A stretch of 64,000 bases of DNA, taken from positions 2,914,001 through 2,978,000 of the forward strand of contig NZ_CP012661.1 in the NCBI RefSeq assembly GCF_001620265.1. The letters are read 5' to 3'. Numbering within the stretch: position 1 is the stretch's first letter; each line of letters opens with the position of its first letter. The notes beneath the pieces were generated by a model that was not told the origin of the DNA, ran no database searches, and saw only the letters and a program-made list of their open reading frames with translations. The position numbers and the translations under genes are program-made. The DNA comes from Frigidibacter mobilis (GTDB lineage: Bacteria > Pseudomonadota > Alphaproteobacteria > Rhodobacterales > Rhodobacteraceae). Of this stretch, positions 35,293 through 44,306 are shown in pieces.

Positions 35293-37215
35293 ATGACGTC
35301 CGAACCCGGAAAACCCGAATCCCCTGGCGGCGAGCGAATCGCCAAGCTGATGGCGCGCGTCGGCATCGCCTCGCGCCGCGATGCGGAAAAGATGATCCTT
35401 GCCGGCCGCGTGGCGGTGAATGGCAAGGTCATCGACAGCCCGGCGCTGGATGTCGGGCCGGGCGACCGGGTGACGCTGGACAACAGGCCCATCGACGAGA
35501 AGCAGCCGACGCGGCTCTGGCTCTATTACAAGCCGCTCGGCCTCGTCACCACCGAGAAGGACGAGAAGGGCCGCCAGACCGTGTTCGACACCATGCCCGA
35601 GGGGATGCCGCGGGTGATGAGCGTCGGGCGGCTCGACCTCAATTCCGAGGGGCTGCTGCTGCTGACCAATGATGGCGATCTCAAGCGCGCGCTGGAGCTG
35701 CCCGAGACCGGCTGGCTGCGCAAGTACCGGGTGCGGGTGAATGGCCAGCCGAACAGCGCGACCTTCGACCCGCTGCGCCGCGGGCTGACCATCGAGGGCG
35801 ACGAATTCCTGCCGATGGAAGTGGAGCTGGACCGCCAGCAGGGCGCGAATGCCTGGCTGACCGTTGGTATCCGCGAGGGCAAGAACCGCGAGATCCGGCG
35901 GGCGATGAGCACCGTCGGGCTGATCGTGAACCGGCTGATCCGCGTCAGCTATGGCCCATTCCGCCTGAACGAGATGAAGCCGGGCGACGTCACCGAGGTG
36001 AAGGCCAAGGTGATGCGCGACCAGCTGGGCCCGCTGCTGCCCGGCGCCGAAGAGCGCGAGGAGGCCAGGCAGGCCGCCCGCGGCGAGGCCAGTGGGGGAG
36101 GCCGCACCGGCGGCGGCGCCCGCCCGGCCCGCGTCAGCCGCGAGGGCGGCAGCGAGCGCCGCTATGGTGACAAGCCGCGGTTCGGCGGCGGGGCGCGGGA
36201 CGGGGCCGAGGGTGGCGGGGAACGTCGCAGCTTTGGCGACAAGCCGCGGAGCTATGGCGACAAGCCGGCCTATGGCGGGAAGCCGCGGGCCGAGGGCGCG
36301 GGCGGCGAGCGGCGGAGCTATGGCGACAAGCCGGCCTATGCTGGCAAGCCGCGGGCCGAAGGTGCCGGTGGCGAACGGCGGAGCTACGGCGACAAGCCTG
36401 CCTATGCTGGCAAGCCGCGGGCCGAGGGCGCGGGCGGCGAACGGCGGAGCTACGGCGACAAGCCCGCCTATGCTGGCAAGCCGCGGGCCGAGGGCGCGGG
36501 CGGCGAACGGCGGAGCTACGGCGACAAGCCCGCCTATGCTGGCAAGCCGCGGGCCGAGGGCGCGGGCGGCGAACGGCGGAGCTATGGCGACAAGCCGGCC
36601 TATGCTGGCAAGCCCCGGGCCGAGGGCGCGGGCGGCGAACGGCGGAGCTACGGCGACAAGCCCGCCTATGCTGGCAAGCCGCGGGCCGAGGGCGCCGGTG
36701 GCGAACGGCGGAGCTATGGCGACAAGCCGGCCTATGGCAGCAAGCCCCGGACCGAGGGCGCGGGCGGCGAACGGCGGAGCTACGGCGACAAGCCTGCCTA
36801 TGCTGGCAAGCCGCGGGCCGAGGGCGCCGGTGGCGAACGGCGGAGCTATGGCGACAAGCCGGCCTATGGCGGCAAGCCCCGGACCGAGGGCGCGGGCGAC
36901 AAGCCGCGGAGCTACGGCGACAAGCCGGCCTATGCCGGCAAACCCCGGCCGAGGGCGCGGGCGGCGAACGGCGGAGCTATGGCGACAAGCCGCGCAGCTT
37001 TGCAGGCAAGCCAAGCGGCAAGCCCGGGGGCTTTGGAGACAAGCCGCGGGGGCCCGGCGGGTTCGGCGGCAAGCCGCGGGCCGGGGCCGGCGGCGCGCCG
37101 AAGGGGCCGCGCGGGCCCCGGTAACGCGCGCAGCCAAGCACTGCAGCAACGGCCGGGCGGGAACGCTCCGGCCGTTTGCCTTGGTGCTGGCCCCCGCGCC
37201 GGGCTTCTCCTATGA
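35293..37215 (+). CDS. RluB/RsuA family pseudouridine synthase with long tandem-repeat tail
   Basis: S4 domain at about 13-60 (RIAKLMARVGIASRRDAEKM), then the RsuA/RluB-type catalytic domain with nucleophile Asp115 in GRLDLNSEGLLLLTNDG, ending near residue 262. Probably modifies 23S rRNA (RluB-like, U2605). Unusually, it continues as a disordered Gly/Arg/Lys tail holding about ten 22-residue repeats (GDKPAYAGKPRAEGAGGERRSY) at residues 322-551. One base is missing near 36947: the current frame runs into an Ala/Arg-rich shadow to 37215, whereas the restored frame continues as GERRSYGDKPRSFAGKP and stops at TAA 37122-37124 (610 residues). The ATG at 35293 has AAGGAGAG upstream. Confidence 0.9.
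   Translation: MTSEPGKPESPGGERIAKLMARVGIASRRDAEKMILAGRVAVNGKVIDSPALDVGPGDRVTLDNRPIDEKQPTRLWLYYKPLGLVTTEKDEKGRQTVFDTMPEGMPRVMSVGRLDLNSEGLLLLTNDGDLKRALELPETGWLRKYRVRVNGQPNSATFDPLRRGLTIEGDEFLPMEVELDRQQGANAWLTVGIREGKNREIRRAMSTVGLIVNRLIRVSYGPFRLNEMKPGDVTEVKAKVMRDQLGPLLPGAEEREEARQAARGEASGGGRTGGGARPARVSREGGSERRYGDKPRFGGGARDGAEGGGERRSFGDKPRSYGDKPAYGGKPRAEGAGGERRSYGDKPAYAGKPRAEGAGGERRSYGDKPAYAGKPRAEGAGGERRSYGDKPAYAGKPRAEGAGGERRSYGDKPAYAGKPRAEGAGGERRSYGDKPAYAGKPRAEGAGGERRSYGDKPAYAGKPRAEGAGGERRSYGDKPAYGSKPRTEGAGGERRSYGDKPAYAGKPRAEGAGGERRSYGDKPAYGGKPRTEGAGDKPRSYGDKPAYAGKPRPRARAANGGAMATSRAALQASQAASPGALETSRGGPAGSAASRGPGPAARRRGRAGPGNARSQALQQRPGGNAPAVCLGAGPRAGLLL
36256..36950 (+). repeat. 66-bp in-frame tandem repeat in the rluB-like gene
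   Basis: Ten 66-bp units beginning at 36256 and every 66 bp to 36850, plus a partial eleventh. Units differ mainly at synonymous positions (TAT/TAC, GCC/GGC, CCG/CCC) and at GG/AG/GS and RA/RT positions. Unit 10 is altered, with GDKPRSY replacing GGERRSY. Confidence 0.95.
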
Positions 37216-37280
37216 TGCAGGTGGATGCGTTCGCGCCGGGCGCGGGGCACCGGGAAACTGCTGGCCGGATCGGGGTACCG

Positions 37281-37474
37281 ATGCAAAGACTAGTGCTTGT
37301 CGTCGTGCTTGCCGCCGTGCTGTGGCTGGACGGTTCGCGGCCGGGTTGGCCCGGTCCGGTGATCCCGCGACGCCCGGGTCGGCGCAGGGCAGCGGCGCGG
37401 TGCCGAAGCTGGCCTATGCGGCGCTGTTCGTGCTGATCGCGGGCACCTCGGCAGGCTGGCTGGAGGGGCTCTGA
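37281..37474 (+). pseudogene. Small two-helix membrane protein, frameshifted
   Basis: ATG at 37281 starts MQRLVLVVVLAAVLWLDGS, a membrane segment. The second helix, KLAYAALFVLIAGTSAGWLEGL, is in another frame and ends at a TGA overlapping the xpaC-like ATG (TGATG, 37472-37476). One missing base between about 37336 and 37380 would join them into 64 residues. Overlap with the next gene and the hydrophobic pattern in both halves support a real gene. Function unknown; probably part of the XpaC/TelA cluster. Confidence 0.55.
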
Positions 37475-38384
37475 TGGCCGAGCGCTTTGGCGGACGCTAC
37501 TCGCCGGGCGGCGATGCCCGGCCGCGGGCCGAGCCGGACACGGCCGAACTGCGCCGGGCGCGCGGGCCCGACCCGATGCGCGCGCGCCGCAACCTCCTGT
37601 TCCTGGCCCCGACCCCGCTGCTGTTCACCGCCTTTTCCGGCGGCGCCCTTGGGCTGGCGACCGATCTGTCGGCGCTGGCGGTGCTGTGGGGCGGCGCCTG
37701 GCTGACTTCGGAAGGGGTGCGGGCGCAAGCGGCGTTCGAGGCGCGCGCCACCGCCCGGCGCCCGGCGATCCCGCGCAAGCTGTTCGGCGCGGTGCTGACC
37801 GGAACCGGCGTGGCGCTGGCCACCCTTGCCCCGGCACGCCGGCGGATGCGGGCGCAGTGCTGGCCCCGGCGATCTTTGGCGTGGTCGCCGCGGCGCTGCA
37901 TGTGCTGGCCTTCGGCGCCGATCCCTTGCGCGACAAGCTGGCGGCGGGCGTCGATGCCTTTCAATCGGGCCGGGTGGCCCGGGTGCTCGATGAGGGAGAA
38001 CGGCATCTGCGGGCGATGCACGAGGCGATCGGGCGCACCGGCGACCGGGCGCTGATCGGCCGCGTCGCCCGCTTTGAAGTCACGGTGCGCGAGATGTTCA
38101 CGCGGGTCGAACAGGACCCACGCGACCTGACGGCGGCGCGGCGCTGGCTGGGCGTCTACCTGGAGGGCGCGCGCAATGCGACGGCGAAGTTCGCCGACCT
38201 GTGGCTGCGCAGTCGGGATACCGACGCGCGGGCGCAGTATGAGGCGTTCCTGGATGATCTGGAGGCGAATTTCGCCGCCCGCAGCCAGACGCTGCTGCTG
38301 GACGACCGCAGCGACCTGACGGTCGAGATCGACGTGCTGCGCGACAGGCTGGCCCGCGAGGGGCTGCTGCCGGGCGACAGGTAA
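37474..38384 (+). pseudogene. XpaC family protein (5-bromo-4-chloroindolyl phosphate hydrolysis), frameshifted
   Basis: N-terminal half: basic cytosolic stretch, then two membrane helices (NLLFLAPTPLLFTAFSGGALG and a second around LSALAVLWGGAWL). C-terminal half: VLDEGERHLRAMHEAIGRTGD through LEANFAARSQTLLLDDRSDLTVEIDVL, the cytosolic helical XpaC domain. The halves are in different frames; inserting one C in GCCCCGG near 37830 restores 303 residues. XpaC and TelA are commonly encoded together in bacteria and are implicated in membrane stress or toxic-anion tolerance. Inactive as read, if the frameshift is real. Confidence 0.8.
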
Positions 38385-38445
38385 CGAGGACGAGTGACGA
38401 GGAACGGGCGCCCGGGACCGGCGCCGCGCAAGAGGGACGATCCGC

Positions 38446-39630
38446 ATGACCGACACCACCCGCCAGCAAGCCGCCGCCGACCTTGCCGAGGTCGAGCAGC
38501 TGACCGCAGCCATCCTGCCCCGGCCCGGCACCGCCATCGTGGCGCTGCAAGAGGCGCCGCCGCCGGTTGCCGAGAACATCCGCAAGGCGATGGCGGAAAT
38601 CGACCTGTCCGATAGCGGCTCCATCGTCGGGTTCGGGTCGGCCGCGCAGGCGGAGCTGCAGCAGATCAGCCAGGCGATGCTGGCCGATGTGAAGAACAAG
38701 GACGTGGGCCCGGCGGGCGACAGCCTGCGCGAGATCGTCAGCACCATCCGCGGCTTCTCGGTGTCCGAGCTTGACGTGCGCCGCAAGGCCAGCTGGTGGG
38801 AGAAGCTGCTGGGCCGCGGCGCGCCCTTTGCCAATTTCGTGGCCCGGTTCGAGGATGTGCAGGGCCAGATCGACAAGATCACCGATACGCTGCTGGGGCA
38901 TGAGCACAAGCTGCTGAAGGACATCAAGTCGCTCGACATGCTCTATGAAAAGACCCTCGCCTTCTATGACCAGCTGGCGATCTACATCGCCGCGGGCGAG
39001 GAGAAGCTGCACGAGATCGACACCGTGCTGATCCCGGCCAAGGAGGCCGCGGTGGCCGCCGCGCCCGAGGCAGGCCAGGTGATGGCGGCGCAGGAACTGC
39101 GCGACCTGCGCGCCGTGCGCGACGATCTGGAACGCCGGGTGCATGACCTGAAGCTGACGCGGCAGGTGACGATGCAGTCGCTGCCCTCGATCCGGCTGGT
39201 GCAGGAGAATGACAAGTCCCTGGTGACCAAGATCAACTCCACCCTGGTGAACACCGTGCCGCTGTGGGAAACCCAGCTGGCGCAGGCGGTGACGATCCAG
39301 CGCTCGACCGAGGCCGCCGCCGCGGTGCGCGAGGCGAACGACCTGACCAATGACCTGCTGACCGCCAATGCCAAGAACCTGCGCACCGCCAATGCCGCCG
39401 TGCGCACGGAAATGGAGCGGGGCGTGTTCGACATCGAGGCGGTGAAGGTGGCCAATGCCGAGCTGATCGCCACCATCGAGGACAGCCTGCGCATTGCCGA
39501 CGAAGGCAAGGCCCGCCGCGCCAACGCCGAGACCGAGTTGCAGAAGATGGAGGCAGAGCTGCGCGACACCCTCGCCTCGGCCAGTGCTCGCAAGACCGGC
39601 ACTGGCGCCAATATCGGCACCTCTGCCTGA
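38446..39630 (+). CDS. Toxic anion resistance protein TelA/KlaA family
   Basis: 394-residue, mostly helical cytosolic protein (TelA family) with coiled-coil-like stretches. Family marks: GDSLREIVSTIRGFSVSELDVRRK, WWEKLLGRGAPFANFVARFEDVQGQID, LDMLYEKTLAFYDQLAIYIAAGEEKL, and QVTMQSLPSIRLVQENDKSLV. TelA was named from plasmid tellurite resistance, but chromosomal copies act in general envelope/cell-division stress. Lies 62 bp after the xpaC-like gene and 4 bp before the DUF2927 gene, so probably one operon from 37281. Confidence 0.93.
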   Translation: MTDTTRQQAAADLAEVEQLTAAILPRPGTAIVALQEAPPPVAENIRKAMAEIDLSDSGSIVGFGSAAQAELQQISQAMLADVKNKDVGPAGDSLREIVSTIRGFSVSELDVRRKASWWEKLLGRGAPFANFVARFEDVQGQIDKITDTLLGHEHKLLKDIKSLDMLYEKTLAFYDQLAIYIAAGEEKLHEIDTVLIPAKEAAVAAAPEAGQVMAAQELRDLRAVRDDLERRVHDLKLTRQVTMQSLPSIRLVQENDKSLVTKINSTLVNTVPLWETQLAQAVTIQRSTEAAAAVREANDLTNDLLTANAKNLRTANAAVRTEMERGVFDIEAVKVANAELIATIEDSLRIADEGKARRANAETELQKMEAELRDTLASASARKTGTGANIGTSA

Positions 39631-39633
39631 CCG

Positions 39634-40599
39634 ATGGGCCGCCGGTTCCGCCTGCGTCCCGGCTTGCGCGCCGCCGCCACCCTGTCGGTGGTGGCGCTGC
39701 TGGCGGCCTGCGAGGTCCTCGCGCCCTCCTCGGTGCCTGTACCGCCTGCGCGGCCCCACCGGACCGTGACCCCCGCGGCAGTTCCGCCCTCGGCCGCCAG
39801 CGAGGCGATGAGGGCGCGGCTGGCCCGGGTCGAGGAGACGCTGCTTTCACGCGGGTTGCTGCGCACCGATGGCGGTGGCCCCGACACGCCGTTCAATGAC
39901 CGGCAGCTGGCGGAAAACTTCATCCGCATCGCGCTCTATGACGAATATGTCAGCCGCAACGGGGCCTTCGTGGCGCAGAACACGCCCAGCCGCCTGCGCC
40001 GCTGGGAACAGCCGATCCGCATGGCGGTGGAGTTTGGCGCCGCCGTGCCTGATGACCAGCGCGCCAAGGACGAGGCCGATGTCAGCGCCTATGCCGCGCG
40101 GCTGTCGCGGGCCACCGGCCACCCGATCCGCATGAGCGACCCCGCCAGCGCCAACTACCATGTGCTGATCCTCAACGAGGACGAGCGCCGCGCCTATGGC
40201 AAGCGCCTGACACAGCTTGTCCCGGGGATCGACCCGGTATCGGTCGCCACCATCCTCAACCTGCCGGCTTCGACCTTCTGCGTGGTCTTTGCCTTCTCGA
40301 ACGGCCAGAGCAGCAGCTATACCAACGCGGTGGCGGTGATCCGGGCCGAGCATCCCGACCGGATGCGGCTGTCATGCATCCACGAAGAGGTGGCGCAGGG
40401 GCTGGGGCTGGCCAATGACAGCCCCGCCGCGCGGCCCTCGATCTTCAACGATGACGAGGAATTCGCGCTGCTGACCCGGCATGATGAACTGCTGCTGAAG
40501 ATGCTCTACGACAAGCGGCTGCGCCCGGGGATGACCCCGCAGGAGGCACGCCCGATCGTGGAGAAGATGGCCAATGAACTGGTCGGCGGCGAAAGCTGA
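39634..40599 (+). CDS. DUF2927 domain lipoprotein
   Basis: 321 residues. Signal peptide with lipobox LLAAC (Cys about 26), a Pro/Ala linker, then the DUF2927 domain. It includes FCVVFAFSNGQSSSYTNAVAVIRAEHPDRMRLSCIHEEVAQGLGLANDS, cited here by its ends: FCVVFAFSNG and CIHEEVAQGLGL. The HEExxQGLGL string resembles a metallopeptidase HExxH without the second His, so activity is uncertain. A family seen mainly in Rhodobacterales. Co-directional with telA and the SPFH gene, and likely the envelope component of this cluster. Confidence 0.85.
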   Translation: MGRRFRLRPGLRAAATLSVVALLAACEVLAPSSVPVPPARPHRTVTPAAVPPSAASEAMRARLARVEETLLSRGLLRTDGGGPDTPFNDRQLAENFIRIALYDEYVSRNGAFVAQNTPSRLRRWEQPIRMAVEFGAAVPDDQRAKDEADVSAYAARLSRATGHPIRMSDPASANYHVLILNEDERRAYGKRLTQLVPGIDPVSVATILNLPASTFCVVFAFSNGQSSSYTNAVAVIRAEHPDRMRLSCIHEEVAQGLGLANDSPAARPSIFNDDEEFALLTRHDELLLKMLYDKRLRPGMTPQEARPIVEKMANELVGGES

Positions 40600-40625
40600 A
40601 GGCCGATCCTGGTGGAGGAACCTGT

Positions 40626-41738
40626 ATGAGCATTTTCGATTTCCTGCGCGGCGAGTTCATCGACGTCATCCACTGGACGGATGACACCCGCGACACGATG
40701 GTCTGGCGGTTCGAGCGCGAGGGCCATGCGATCAAGTATGGCGCCAAGCTGACGGTGCGCGAGGGGCAGGCGGCGGTGTTCGTGCATGAGGGGCAGCTGG
40801 CCGATGTGTTCGGGCCCGGCCTCTATCAGCTCGAGACCAACAACATGCCGGTGATGACCACGCTGCAGCACTGGGACCATGCGTTCCAGTCGCCGTTCAA
40901 GTCGGAAATCTACTTCGTCTCGACCGTGCGCTTCAATGGGCTGAAATGGGGCACCAAGAACCCGGTAATGGCGCGCGATCCCGAATTCGGGCCGGTGCGG
41001 CTGCGGGCCTTCGGCAGCTATTCGATGCGCGTCAGCGATCCGGGGCTGTTCCTCAAGGAAATTGTCGGCACCGACGGCGAGTTCACCGCAGACGAGGTCA
41101 GCGAGCATATCCGCAACGTGATCGTGCAGGAATTCTCGCGCGTCGTCACCACCAGCGGCATTCCGGTGCTGGACATGGCGGGGAACACCGGGGAGTTCTC
41201 GCGCATCGTCACCGACGCGATCTCGCCCACCATCGCCGGCTACGGGCTGTCGATCCCCGAACTTTATGTCGAGAACATCTCGCTCCCCGAGGCGGTGGAG
41301 GCGGCGCTGGACAAGCGCAGCTCGATGGGGATCGTCGGCGACCTGAGCCGCTATGCGCAATTCTCGGCGGCCGAAGCGATGGGGGCGGCGGCGAGCACGC
41401 CCAATTCCGGCATGGGCGCCGGGATCGGCGCCGGGCTGGGAATGGCGATGGGCAGCCAGATGGCGGCGGCAGGGCCCTGGGGGGCTGCGGCGCAGGCGGG
41501 TCAGGCCGCCTCACCGCCGCCGGTTCCGGCTGCGGGCCCGCAATGGCATGTGGCCGAGGCCGGGGCCAGCAAGGGCCCGTTCGGCATGGACGCACTGCGC
41601 GGCATGGCCGCCGCGGGCACGCTGACCCGCGCGACACTGGTCTGGTCGGCGGGCATGGCCGGCTGGGAGCCTGCGGGCGAGGTCGCCGCGCTGGCGCCGG
41701 TCTTTGCGCAGGTGCCGCCGCCCTTGCCGGGAGCCTGA
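40626..41738 (+). CDS. SPFH/band-7 protein with C-terminal GYF_2 domain
   Basis: 370 residues. Residues 1-260 are an SPFH domain of the YdjI/virion-core-protein type: KYGAKLTVREGQAAVFVHEG, FGPGLYQLETNNMPV, and DLSRYAQFSAAEAM. A Gly/Ala-rich linker (265-305) leads to a GYF_2 domain (WHVAEAGASKGPFGMDALRGM), a predicted peptide-binding module, and a Pro-rich end. No membrane helix. SPFH proteins scaffold membrane microdomains, so this may recruit partners of the cluster such as the zinc-ribbon membrane protein that follows at once. GGAGG Shine-Dalgarno. Confidence 0.88.
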   Translation: MSIFDFLRGEFIDVIHWTDDTRDTMVWRFEREGHAIKYGAKLTVREGQAAVFVHEGQLADVFGPGLYQLETNNMPVMTTLQHWDHAFQSPFKSEIYFVSTVRFNGLKWGTKNPVMARDPEFGPVRLRAFGSYSMRVSDPGLFLKEIVGTDGEFTADEVSEHIRNVIVQEFSRVVTTSGIPVLDMAGNTGEFSRIVTDAISPTIAGYGLSIPELYVENISLPEAVEAALDKRSSMGIVGDLSRYAQFSAAEAMGAAASTPNSGMGAGIGAGLGMAMGSQMAAAGPWGAAAQAGQAASPPPVPAAGPQWHVAEAGASKGPFGMDALRGMAAAGTLTRATLVWSAGMAGWEPAGEVAALAPVFAQVPPPLPGA

Positions 41739-41742
41739 CAGC

Positions 41743-42845
41743 TTGCCGATCCGCGAACACCACTACCCTTGCGAGCAATGCGGCGCCGACCTGCGCTTTG
41801 CCCCGGGCAGACCCGCATGGTCTGCGCCCATTGCGGCCATGCGCAGGAGGTGCCGGAGGCCGGGGACAAGACGGCGCGCACCGGGCTGGTGGAGCTGGAC
41901 CTGCAGGACGGGCTGGCCGCCGACCTGCCGCGCGGCGCGGTCGTCGAGCACCGCACCACCCATTGCCCCAATTGCGGCGCGGTGGTGGAGTTCGCCGGCG
42001 AGCGCCACGCCGCCGAATGCCCGTTCTGCGCAACGCCGGTGGTGGTGGATACCGGCACAAGCCGCAGCATCAAGCCCCAGGGCTTGATTCCCTTCGCCGT
42101 GACGGAAGAGGCGGCACGCGAGGCGCTTGGCCGCTGGCTCAAGACGCGCTGGTTCGCGCCCTCGGGCCTTGGGGACTATGCGCGCAAGGGGCGCCGGATC
42201 CAGGGAATCTATACCCCGTTCTGGACCTTCGACGCCGATACCCGCAGCCGCTATACCGGCCAGCGCGGCGATTACTATTATGAGACGCGCACCCGCACCG
42301 TCACCGTCAACGGCAAGTCGCAGCAGCGCACCGAACGGGTGCGCCACACCCGCTGGCGCGCCGCCTCGGGTGCGGTGGCGCGCAAGTTCGATGATCTGCT
42401 GGTGCTGGCCGCGAAAAGCCTGCCGCGCAGCCATACCGACGCGCTGCAGCCCTGGGACCTGTCGGCGCTGGTGCCCTACCGGGAGGATTACCTGTCGGGC
42501 TTTCTGGCCGAGGGCTATACCGTCACCCTGCCCGAGGGCCACGGGACCGCGCGCGAGATCATGGCGGGGGTGATCGCGGGCGATGTCCGGCGCGATATCG
42601 GCGGGGATGAACAACGCATTTCCACAATCAACACAACGCATTACAATGAGACCTTCAAGCACATCCTGCTGCCGGTCTGGACCGCCGCCTACAAGTATCG
42701 CGGCCGCAGCTTCCGCTTCGTCGTCAACGGCCAGAGCGGCAAGGTGCAGGGCGAGCGGCCGTGGTCGCCGTGGAAGATCGCCTTCGCGGTGCTGCTGGCG
42801 CTGCTGCTGGCGGGGGCCGTGGTGATGCTGTCCGAGGCGCGGTGA
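41743..42845 (+). CDS. TFIIB-type zinc-ribbon membrane protein, frameshifted near its start
   Basis: Restored length 367 residues. N-terminal zinc ribbons: YPCEQCGADLRFAPG with VCAHCGH, and a second pair HCPNCGAVVEF with CPFCATPV. The middle (PFWTFDADTRSRYTGQRGD, ALVPYREDYLSGFLAEGY) and the C-terminal membrane helix (IAFAVLLALLLAGAVVML) match a family often mis-annotated as PriA-like. The first zinc pair is in a different frame from the rest: one base is missing in GCCCCGGGC near 41806. The start may be the TTG at 41743 with GGGAG upstream. Together with the SPFH-GYF protein it forms a conserved pair. Confidence 0.82.
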
Positions 42846-42919
42846 GCCGGACTTGTCGCAGGGCTGGCAAAGGCGCTATGACACAGCGGCGTTACCGCTA
42901 TCACCCCAAGGAGGCGACC

Positions 42920-43841
42920 ATGATCCTGAGCTGCGGCGAGGCGCTGATCGACATGCTGCCGCGGACAAGCGCCGCGGGCGAGCCGGCCTTTTCGCCCTAT
43001 CCGGGCGGCGCGGTGTTCAACACCGCCATCGCCCTTGGCCGCCTTGGTGCGCCGGCAGGGTTCCTGTCGGGCCTGTCGACCGACCTGTTCGGGCAGATGC
43101 TGGAGGCGGCACTGGCGGCATCGGGCGTGAACACCGCGCTGGCGATCCGCAGCGACCGGCCGACGACGCTGGCCTTCGTGCGGCTGGTGGGCGGTCAGGC
43201 CAGCTATGCCTTCTATGACGAGAATACCGCCGGACGGATGCTGACGGCGGCGGAGATGCCCGCCCTGCCCGCCGATGTCTCCGCGATCTTCTGCGGCGGG
43301 ATCAGCCTGATGGTGGAGCCGGGCGGCGCGGCCTATGAGGCGCTGTTCCTGCGCGAGGCGCCGGCCCGGGTGGCGATGATCGACCCCAATATCCGCCACT
43401 CGTTCATCGGCGACGAACCCGCCTACCGCGCCCGCATCGCCCGGATGATCGCAGCGGCGGACATCGTGAAGCTGTCGGATGAGGATCTGCGCTGGCTGGC
43501 CGGACCGGGCGAGATTGCGGCGCTGGCGGCGGGACTGCTGATGGCGGGGCCCAAGGCGGTGTTCGTGACCGAGGGCGCGGCGGGGGCCCATGCCTTTACC
43601 GAGGATGAGGCCGTCTTCGCGCCGGGGCTGCAGGTGACGGTTGCCGATACCGTCGGCGCGGGCGACACGTTCAACGCCGGCATCCTTGCCGCGCTGCATC
43701 GCACGGGGCGCTGACCAAGGCCGGGGTCGCCGCGCTGGATGCGGACACGCTCCGCGCGGCGCTGGACCTTGGCAACCGCGCTGCCGCCGTCACCGTGTCG
43801 CGCGCCGGGGCCAACCCGCCTTCGCGCATGAGCTGGCCTGA
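42920..43841 (+). CDS. PfkB family carbohydrate kinase (fructokinase-like), frameshifted C-terminus
   Basis: Ribokinase-fold sugar kinase. N-terminus [13 protein letters not shown] and [15 protein letters not shown] bind the sugar; [17 protein letters not shown] holds the catalytic Asp. The open frame ends at 43714, but the family's last helix reads on in two shifted frames as [21 protein letters not shown] and then FAHELA. One base is missing in a G-run near 43705-43708 and one near 43818-43821; with both, the protein is 307 residues and its TGA overlaps the dtd ATG (TGATG). Strong Shine-Dalgarno AAGGAGG. Sugar specificity is probable only. Confidence 0.88.
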
Positions 43842-44296
43842 TGCGCGCTCTGATCCAGCGGGTGCGCGAGGCGCGGGTCAGCGTGGAGGGCCGCAGGGTT
43901 GGCGAGATCGGGCCGGGCCTGCTGATCCTCGTCTGCGCCATGCTGGGCGACGGCCCCGCCGAGGCCGCGGCGCTGGCGGGACGCGTCGCCAGGCTGCGGA
44001 TCTTCAAGGACGGCGCGGGCAAGATGAACCTTGCGCTGGCCGAGGCGGGCGGCGCGGCGCTGGTCGTCAGCCAGTTCACGCTGGCCGCCGACACCTCACG
44101 CGGCAACCGCCCCGGCTTTTCCACCGCCGCCCCGCCCGAAGAGGGACGGCAGCTCTACGAGCAATTCTCGGACGAGATGCGCAAGCTGGGCTTCACCGTC
44201 GCCAATGGCGAATTCGGCGCCGACATGCAGGTGGCGCTGGTCAATGACGGGCCAGTGACGATCTGGATGGATACCGCGGACAGGGCGCGGGGGTAA
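43841..44296 (+). CDS. dtd: D-aminoacyl-tRNA deacylase
   Basis: 151-residue homodimeric editing enzyme that removes D-amino acids (and glycine) from tRNA. The [15 protein letters not shown] motif and the C-terminal [12 protein letters not shown], which provides the cross-subunit Gly-cisPro-type site, are both intact. Begins at the stop of the kinase gene and is followed 10 bp later by the hydrolase gene. Confidence 0.96.
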   Translation: MRALIQRVREARVSVEGRRVGEIGPGLLILVCAMLGDGPAEAAALAGRVARLRIFKDGAGKMNLALAEAGGAALVVSQFTLAADTSRGNRPGFSTAAPPEEGRQLYEQFSDEMRKLGFTVANGEFGADMQVALVNDGPVTIWMDTADRARG

Positions 44297-44306
44297 AGGA
44301 GGCAAG

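Noticed and set aside
36256..36950. Possible CRISPR array because of regular 66-bp units
   Set aside because: Units are contiguous, in frame and nearly identical throughout, with no unique spacers and no cas genes.
35278..37149. Minus-strand frame of 623 codons with regular repeats
   Set aside because: The repeats are the antisense reading of the rluB tandem array; no start signal or family match.
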